The notes beneath the pieces are model-generated. The model made no database searches. It saw only the letters and a list, made by a program, of their open reading frames with translations, and had not been told where the DNA came from. The position numbers and the translations under genes were made by a program. From Micropterix aruncella (taxonomy: Eukaryota; Arthropoda; Insecta; Lepidoptera; Micropterigidae): 64,000 bases of DNA. The stretch covers positions 2,527,795-2,591,794 of the forward strand of contig OX155957.1 in NCBI GenBank assembly GCA_944548615.1. The letters run 5' to 3'. Positions 55,747 to 64,000 of this stretch are shown here, in pieces (within the stretch, counting starts at the first letter, position 1; each line of letters opens with the position of its first letter).

Positions 55747-57275
55747 CTAAGGGTGTGTAACACAACGGGCGAACCCGTCACCCCAAATATAGTTGTCAAC
55801 TACAACGGGCGAACCCGTCACCTGAGAAAGTTTTACGATAGTGATCGTTCTCTCTCCCGTGAGGTGAGCGTAGATCACGTTTTTGTGTTGTCGGGCCACA
55901 TGGCCGGCCCAAGCCCATTTCAGCTTGGCCACTATTTGACCCACGTCGACCATCTTCGTGCGCTGTCTGACGAGCTCGTTTCGGACTCGATCGCGCAACG
56001 ATATGCCGAGCATGACTCGCTCCATGTTACGCTGCACCACCTTAAGCTCGTGGATCATCCCAGCAGTCAGTGTCCATGTCTCACAAGCATACGTCATAGT
56101 CGGTAACACGCACTGATTATATACCTTTGTCTTGAGCGATTGGGGAATTCTGGACTTCAGCACGAAGCTCAGCTTCCCGAAGGCTGCCCATCCCAATTGT
56201 TTTCTTCGCTTCATCTCTGCCATCATCGAGTCCCGGCCGAGCTTTATCACCTGTCCTAGATATGTGTACTCCTGCACCTGCTTCAGCGGTTGTCCATTCA
56301 ATGAAATGGGATTCGGTGTGAGATCGGCTTTCGCCATAATCTTTGTCTTGTCCATGTTCATCTTAAGACCCGTTCGCAGGGACGCGTGATATAGTTGCTC
56401 CAGCATGAGTTGTAGGTCTTCGGCCCATTCAGCGATTATAACTATTTCATCCGCATAGCACAGGTGATTGAGATACACACCGTCAACGTTGATTCCCTTG
56501 CCACTCCAGTCTAATGTCTTGAATATATCCTCCATAGCGTTGGTGAACAGCTTAGCGGATATAACGTCACCTTGTCGGACTCCTCTTTGGACTGGTATAG
56601 GGTCTTTTAGCTCTTTCAAATGTACGGTCATTGTTGCCGCTTTGTACAAGCTCTTCAGGATCTGTATATACCGGTAGTCTATGTGACATCGATGTAGCGA
56701 TTCGGTGACTGCCCAGTGTTCTATGGAGTTGAATGCTTTTTCATAATCAACGAAGGCTAGATAAAGGGGGGCAACGAAGGCTAGATATTGTATTCTTCGG
56801 ACTTTTGGATAACCTGCCAAAGTGTGAAGATGTGGTCGATCGATCCAAAACCCTTCCGAAATCCTGCCTGTTCCCTGGGTTGATATTCATCCAGTCATTG
56901 TGTCAAGCGTGTAGTCAGGATTTTGGAGAATACTTTGTAAACCTGACTTAAAAGTGAGATAGGACGATAATTTTTCAGAAGGGTCTTATCGCCTTTCTTA
57001 TGGAAGAGCACAACGATGCTGTTAGTCCAATCCTTGGGTACTTCACCAATGAACAAGACCTCGTTGAACAGCAGACTTAGCTCCTTTACGATAGCTCTGC
57101 CTCCAGCTTTTAGTAATTCCACAGTAATGCCGTCCTCACCCGGAGCCTTGAACTTCTTGGTGCGCTTCAGTGCCTGCTTCACTTCATACGTACTAATTTC
57201 AGGAATATCTTCCGTGTAGTGTCGCTTGATAGGCGCATGCCTGTCTCTTAAATCAAAGGCAGTATGCTGTTGTGC
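55747..57275 (-). pseudogene. RTE-type LINE reverse transcriptase, decayed, with foreign-looking tail
   Basis: The minus strand reads [20 protein letters not shown] (57180-57220), [37 protein letters not shown], then, after a frame break near 56820-56895, DYEKAFNSIEHWAV, VQRGVRQGDVIS and CYADEIVII (121-129 of the frame 56820-55747). It ends with VLPTMTYACETWTL and WAWAGHVAR. This is the RTE/BovB layout. The catalytic YADD reads YADE. A local duplication of CAACGAAGGCTAGAT (56749 and 56771) breaks the frame. After GHVARQ (about 55885) the frame runs into the tail shared with the ORF1-only element. Confidence 0.82.
55777..55885 (-). repeat. Shared 3' tail with UUCG-loop hairpin
   Basis: CGCTCACCTCACGGGAGAGA, AACGATCACTATCGTAAAAC and TTTCTCAGGTGACGGGTTCG match the tails at 2055-2150 and 43577-43690. 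The hairpin ACGGG-TTCG-CCCGT is duplicated here, with a second GGTGACGGGTTCGCCCGTTG at about 55763-55782. Confidence 0.75.
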
Positions 57276-57599
57276 ATAAAAACATTACTTAAATAAAAAC
57301 ATAAAAAAGGACAATTTATGCACAAATGGCGGATTTATCGCTGTAGCGATATCTTAACTGTTTTGATGATGTTTAATGAATACTAATGGGATTGTTATGA
57401 ATATGATATCTGAACGAATAAAAAAAAAATTGCCTATGAATACCAAAACCTTTGCATAGAGACCTATAATATGAATAAAAGCCCAAGATTTTAGACCCTA
57501 GATGTTACCCTTTCTTTAGCTTTATCACCAAGTTACTTGATTATGTTACCTATTAATTTTCTGAATTCTTTCAGAATGGTCACTAAAAATCATATTATA
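57276..57599. other. AT-rich spacer
   Basis: No gene or named repeat recognised. Confidence 0.4.
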
Positions 57600-57990
57600 T
57601 GGTTCCCAAAGCCTCTATGTTGTTTTGGTTCGTAATCTCAGTGTACTTTCGATACGAGAAACGCTCGCCTACGAAATGATATTCATTTCCCCATAAGACA
57701 CACGCTACAGTGTTCTGTGTCCGGGCGCGCGGCGGGTTATCTGTCATCGGTCGGCGCAGATTACCTCTGTTAATTTGAAATAAAGCGAAGTGCGAGTGGA
57801 GCTGGAAAAAGGCAGGGAAATGATGGGAATTAGCCATCCGATGAGCCAAACCTCCCAGTAATAATGTGAAATTGAAACCACGGCCGCATCGGCGCGCCGC
57901 GCGGACACAGAAAAAGCAGCGAACAATAATACTATACGGATGCGACACCGACACAAGTTGGTCGATATTTTCTGTTACTGGAGAAAAGAA
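57600..57990. other. Non-repetitive segment, candidate regulatory DNA
   Basis: GC-balanced, not repeated in the window. It contains motifs such as GGGAATTAGCCATCCGATGA and TTACCTCTGTTAATTTGAAA. A 119-codon minus-strand frame (57595-57954) overlaps it but has no recognised domain. The sequence texture suits a conserved non-coding element; this is inference. Confidence 0.25.
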
Positions 57991-58200
57991 TGAGCGTGCT
58001 TCGTAGTGGAGAAAGTAGGCGAAGAAACAATAATTAAGAAATGACCTAATTTAATATACATATATTTAATTAATTTATACATGATTAGATGATTCAGGAT
58101 TTTTTCTAGAAATTTCTTTTTGTTGAAAATCGTATGTTTAACTGCATGATTCAATGGTAAATATCATATACGTTACTAAATTAATATGGTGATTATGCCG
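57991..58200. other. AT-rich spacer
   Basis: No gene recognised. Confidence 0.35.
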
Positions 58201-58209
58201 TTAAGTCTC

Positions 58210-58233
58210 AACGAGACTCTCGAGAGTCTCGTT
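58210..58233. repeat. Perfect 24-bp palindrome
   Basis: AACGAGACTCTC followed by its exact reverse complement GAGAGTCTCGTT. Related GAGACGAGG and CTCGTCTTG motifs follow at 58243-58310. Confidence 0.9.
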
Positions 58234-58979
58234 TGAAACTCGAGACGAGGCTAGAGGAGATTTTTTCGAAAAGAGACTAAATAGTCAATATAATCTCGTC
58301 TTGTTTTGTGCGAATCGCATCTTACACGGGGGGAAGGAGAGTCGATTGCGCTCATCCCATTCTCGAATTGTATTAAGCAAGACGGATAGAGTTATGAGTG
58401 ACTGAGTGACGGATAGAGTTATGAAAGTTATGAGTGACTCGCTCCCGAGCCATTCGTAAACAAGAAAAAGTCATTTTGACATCATGTTTGTAGGAGGAAA
58501 GTCCGATTTTGACAATCTTTTCACGGCGTGACGGTACCATGATTGCAAACCGCTTAATTGTAAACTGAGAGTTTTCACTCAATATCCGACCAGCTGCTTC
58601 GCCTAACAAAGACTGTATCGTATGCGAAGGCGTTAAAAATCAGTATGTTCATATGTCTCACTAAATCTGAAACTATTCAATAAAGCCAGTAGCCCGCTTA
58701 ACATAAATACCAGAAACAGAAATAGGCCATCCGTTTCAATGTCTCAATTTAAAAAAGTCAGAAGTTTTTAATGGAACATCTCTACATTTCTTAAACACAA
58801 TTATTCAGATATTTTTAGAGTTACCAGTGAAAGAATGTAAGATCATTGAAAGACCTACTTTATAAATAAGCATAGTATTAAGATAACTATGAGTACTTGA
58901 ATGATGAAGATGTTTGGTATTAAAACAATTTACTTTTCAGATTGATTTTGAATATTTTTATATACATTATTTGTACTTA
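58234..58979. other. No gene recognised
   Basis: A small duplication, GACGGATAGAGTTATGA, lies at 58381 and 58409. The minus-strand frame at 58373-58609 has no domain. Confidence 0.4.
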
Positions 58980-59045
58980 ACATTTTAAATAAAACAGGCG
59001 AGCTTGTTGCCACATAGCAATATCTTGCAACTAACCTAGTCATAG
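58980..59045 (-). repeat. CR1-like LINE 3'UTR remnant
   Basis: AGGCGAGCTTGTTGCCACAT, then AGCAATATCTTGCAACTAAC, parallels the hairpin-bearing 3'UTRs at 29395-29440 and 36130-36160. Confidence 0.55.
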
Positions 59046-59726
59046 AGTGAAGTGATACATGGGCGCGTTGTAGAAATAAAGATTATTAAACAAATACGTT
59101 ATTCTACTTAAAACACAAACTACTATATTTAAAACTGAGAATGTCCAAAAAGAACAAATTGGGAGAGGAATGAGAGAGAAAAAAAACTGGTTACTTCTTA
59201 AAAAAATAATACTTTTGAGGAGAACCTCGAATGATTCTAGAGAAGGCAATTTTCTAACATATTTATGTACGAAATTATGTATGAATGAATTTATGTATGT
59301 ATATATGTATGAATTTCGTACATATTTATATCGTTATTTCGTATACTTTGCTTTATATGTATATAGTTCTACGAAAAGTAAAGGATCTTTTGGTAATGTT
59401 ACTTATTTTTCTGTCTTTTATAACTTTATCGCTTTTGCTTCATGTGTTTAACAGACTTGAAAAAATGGATAACATCATTATAACAATAGTACCAAAACAG
59501 CGTTCATATGGTTTTCTTTAAAGGTTATTTCTAGAGGACCTTATAGAATTTATCGTTATTATAAAATTTAATGTACTATTTGTTTTTTTTGTTGACGTCA
59601 CGTCACGTTGCAGAGAGTTTGTACTCAACATATTTTCTTTGAATAAAAACTTTTTGAGCTATTGATTGATTGAAGATCTAGCGAGCGAGTAGTATAGCGT
59701 CTATGGACATAACTGCATAATATCCG
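59046..59726. other. No gene recognised
   Basis: Open frames around 59170-59521 are low-complexity (ATGTATG simple sequence near 59278-59312). No domain was seen. Confidence 0.4.
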
Positions 59727-60395
59727 TAGCCGCGTTGAAACACTGGCATCCGACAGATCATCAAAGTTAAGCAGCGTAGGACACGATAAGTATTTGAGTG
59801 ATGATGTCAGCTGGCTGGTTCTGAACGTCGAAAGGTGAGATATGACTCAAGACACCCACTGCACGGGTAAGAACCACCAACTGCACAAAAATCATTCTTC
59901 AGCCGCAAACAACCGCTTCAAGGCAGTCAATCTTCGAACCGCATCACGATAGAGGGCTTGACTTGGTGAGGACGTAAAGGAAGAAATATTATGGTGATCC
60001 CATCTTCCTTATAGCACCTGTAATAGTCTGAACATACTGGGGGTTGGTGTGACAAGATGCTGAGCCAATCTGGTCCATTGGGGCTAGACAGAGAATCCAA
60101 TAAGCGACTGTGGAAAGTTACATGATGAAGACTACCTCATATCCTGCCAGTAGTTATCAACCCCCATCACACCAAGACCTACAAGAGGCGCACGACAAGG
60201 CTATCCAAGTCGCATACTTTTGTAGATACGTGTCCTAAACTGGCCCGGACATGTTAATGAACGATTTTGAATTGAGAGTACTTGAATGGCTGACCGCCTC
60301 TGCACTGCCGCGTGATGTTATAAAGCCGACCGCCTGGAAGATAATTGTCGTCGCATAAGAAGGTAAACCGTTAGCGCAAGGGGTATAAATAGTCT
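59727..60395 (+). mobile_element. 5S rRNA-derived SINE split by an insertion
   Basis: The left part (59727-59806) has ATCCGTAGCCG, CCGACAGATCATCAAAGTTA and AGCAGCGTAGGACACGATAA. The right part (60275-60395) has TACTTGAATGGCTGACCGCC, CTGCCGCGTGATGTTATAAA, GCCGACCGCC and CGCAAGGGGTATAAATAG. Together they match the copy at 55270. The interrupting about 470 bp (59806-60274) is of unknown identity. Related box-C sequence on both sides (GTATTTGAGTGATGA and GTACTTGAATGGCTGA) could be its target duplication. Confidence 0.7.
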
Positions 60396-60540
60396 ATTAG
60401 TGTCGAATCTGCGTAAGTTTACATATTGTCAGTTAATCTATAGCGCGGGTCCGTAATGGTACGGAAATAAAATTATTACAAAATGACTCCATCTCGGGTG
60501 TTGAAATGGTCGAGTCAAATAACACACTTCCTAAATATCA

Positions 60541-60777
60541 CTAAAGCCTCGGTCCTCCTGCCTTTTCTTTTGTGGTCGCGGCGCTAGTCGAGAGGGCTGA
60601 TGGCCGCGGGCGATACGGGCATACCGCAACCATCATCTCTTCCTCGCGCTTCGTCACGGCGCGGCGGAGATGCTGAATAAACTTCGCATCATTCGTAGGT
60701 AATTTGAAGACGGGCCAATACCTGGTTAATTCCGACGCTTTTATCAACGATGGCAATTTATTAAAGAATCGACACAA
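60541..60777 (-). other. Unassigned open frame, 78 codons
   Basis: The minus-strand frame begins MCRFFNKLPSLIKASELTRY in a GC-balanced, non-repetitive segment. The plus strand is also partly open. No domain recognised; exon, conserved non-coding block or chance. Confidence 0.15.
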
Positions 60778-61031
60778 TAATACTTGTATCTTTCGCTCTC
60801 AATGTTGCCAAATTATTTTTTTAAATTTTATTGTTATTTAGCAAACATACAGCTATTTTATTACATAAGACACAAAATTAATAAATTACAAAAAACAAAG
60901 CTAATTACGTGCTTCCATTTAAAAAAAAAAATAAACAGATGTAGGAGGAAGGTACGTAGAAAGTACAGGAGTCATAATAAGTAAAATAATGTGAATACAC
61001 ATTATATAATACAGTTATAGATACATGCTAT
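60778..61031. other. AT-rich spacer
   Basis: A-run at 60920-60932. No gene. Confidence 0.4.
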
Positions 61032-61313
61032 TTAAATATATTCATGAATACATATATTCTTATATTGCAAGTACAATGACATGTCAAAACCGTCATTAAT
61101 CATTGCTTCCTTGAGAGCGATACATGACGTATTGAATACGTCAATATCGCTGAGCTGAGTATTACAAATTTTACTTCCTCGATAAATGTAACTGTTTTGT
61201 GCATAATTAGTGCTAACCTGCTGAAGTGTTGTTTCATAAGAGTGTTCTTCCTGACGATCCCTTGAGGAATATTCCAGCATACAAAACTGTGAATGTGTTG
61301 CAATGTTTGCCAA
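61032..61313 (-). pseudogene. LINE ORF2 C-terminal remnant
   Basis: The minus strand encodes VSTNYAQNSYIYRGSKICNT, then SDIDVFNTS, the jockey-type ending (R-x-NYAQxS ... N ... DIDVF), also visible in the LINE at 46289. Truncated, frame context lost upstream. Confidence 0.6.
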
Positions 61314-61479
61314 GGTCTATTGGGCCATTATTTAATTGTCTTTTAAAGTTATCCGGGATAATTATTTCCAAATGTGATGCTGTAGCCTTTAAATTTTATT
61401 TAGATCTGCCTTATTGCCCCTGCCATACATCGACGGTCCTTACCCTACCGATTTCAACAGAGCTTTGTACATAATCAAG

Positions 61480-62160
61480 AGCGTCCTTGTGTCTAGATGG
61501 TTTCTCAAGTGGAAAATTCTGAAGGCAAAGACGAAGTTTGTCGTACACTAAGTAGATCGATATGTTGTCTCCGACGAAATCAAATAAATATGTTTATTTG
61601 TTGTTCTATGAGTTGTAATTATTATGTTACATAATTTATTTTAATAGTTGTATTTTAATTGTTTATTTTATGTGTCTATTTTCTACATACTGATCGGGTT
61701 TTAAAAAAAAAACAATATAAACCTATAGAGTTAAAAAGTGCTACAACTCACATATATACGACCAACGGCAACAGGCAATTCTTCTATGTGTTTTATATAT
61801 CTTTCATCATAACTTTGCTCATTGGGATGTCGATAGCGATAGCGAGAGTGTTCATAATGCAGTTTAAAACGATTCTCGCTTTTAACTAGCTAAAACCGAT
61901 TGGATTGCGAAAGTTTTCATAATGGGCTCAAAATGTTTTTTTTTAAAGTGGAGCCTAACGATTGTTAGTTCATTACTTATTTTTTACTTCAATATTAATA
62001 AATTTCTACCACTTATACGTTTGTGGGACTACGCAAGCGCCATACATTTCACTTTTGTTCTTTCATAATAACATATAAAATACCTCACCTCTGATGATAC
62101 CTCACCTCTCTACCTACTGGATTTTCTTTCCGAAATTCTGTGCCCGTAAGCGACAGCATA
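61480..62160. other. No gene recognised
   Basis: AT-rich spacer. A plus-strand frame at 61659-61889 has one hydrophobic stretch but no family. Confidence 0.4.
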
Positions 62161-62172
62161 ATAAAAAGTTTC

Positions 62173-62296
62173 TTTTATAAAAGGCCTCTTTCCATACTGT
62201 GTCATTTACGTCGACGATGACCCTCGAAACACCCAGCCGTACCGTTCGAGTGGCCGCACTCGTCAGTTTCCAGTTGGAAAGAATGAATAAGTATGT
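62173..62296 (+). promoter_or_regulatory. Candidate core promoter and first exon
   Basis: TTTTATAAAAGG (TATAAAA at 62176-62182) lies about 40 bases before ATG 62217. The ATG opens a 24-codon stretch (MTLETPSRTVRVAALVSFQL...) that reaches the donor-like AA-GTATGT at 62289-62296. A possible second exon (ATAATCAG, then GAGAAAC to TTGAG, then GTATAA, about 62471-62531) follows. Joined in phase, the reading frame stops, so the first segment would have to be untranslated or the model wrong. Weak. Confidence 0.2.
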
Positions 62297-63950
<1,654 letters not shown>

Positions 63951-64000
63951 AGAAATGTCATAGAGATGAATACGACTAGTGTCGAAATATTCTCAGTCAT

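Overview
The window reads as a repeat-dominated, intron- or intergene-like stretch of an insect nuclear genome, most likely a moth or butterfly. The reasons are the AT-rich background, the absence of prokaryotic gene organisation, and many repeat types that I associate with Lepidoptera: CR1/jockey-, RTE- and R1-like LINE tails, a 5S rRNA-derived SINE, Penelope-like elements with GIY-YIG endonuclease remnants, and a two-gene PIF/Harbinger element. No intact host protein-coding gene could be supported. Almost every convincing reading frame belongs to a transposable element. Family names come from motif recognition by eye, not from database searches.

Layout. 1-5.3 kb: LINE, Penelope and tandem-repeat fragments, plus an unidentified decayed coding-like segment (about 4938-5345). 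5.35-8.26 kb: an old dispersed repeat split by a PIF/Harbinger element (5837-7873) that carries a transposase gene lacking its catalytic core and a convergent MADF gene. 10-15.7 kb: truncated LINEs, a MITE, a THAP-like fragment and a cluster of palindromic elements (13075-14800). 16.3-23.7 kb: two head-to-tail elements, each carrying a long array of about 137-bp units with higher-order structure. 23.9-26.4 kb: 5S-SINE, MITE, palindromic element and LINE remnants. 26.6-29.25 kb: a near-complete pogo/Tigger-type DNA transposon whose transposase ends in a PHD-like finger and has one frameshift. 30.28-36.13 kb: a complete Ty3/gypsy element with LTRs that I found to differ at one position, inserted into an older LINE. 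37.4-42.5 kb: nested MITEs, simple repeats and LINE fragments. 43.6-45.9 kb: a LINE derivative with a gag-like ORF1 and no reverse transcriptase. 45.9-49 kb: a truncated jockey-like LINE abutting Penelope remnants across a perfect inverted repeat. 50-61.5 kb: further LINE, SINE and MITE pieces, including a decayed RTE. 62.2-62.5 kb: a weak candidate promoter and short exons.

The elements interact as a nested community. The gypsy element lies in a LINE, a TTAA-flanked MITE lies in another MITE, and Harbinger lies in an older repeat while itself hosting a retroelement tail. The most unusual pattern is one roughly 100-bp 3' tail, containing a hairpin with a UUCG loop, that ends three different bodies: a 5'UTR-only copy, the ORF1-only LINE derivative and an RTE reverse transcriptase. 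That could be tail sharing between non-autonomous and autonomous retroelements, or template switching. Several segments (39.64-40.06 kb, 57.6-58.0 kb) look non-repetitive and could hold regulatory DNA, but that is only inference.
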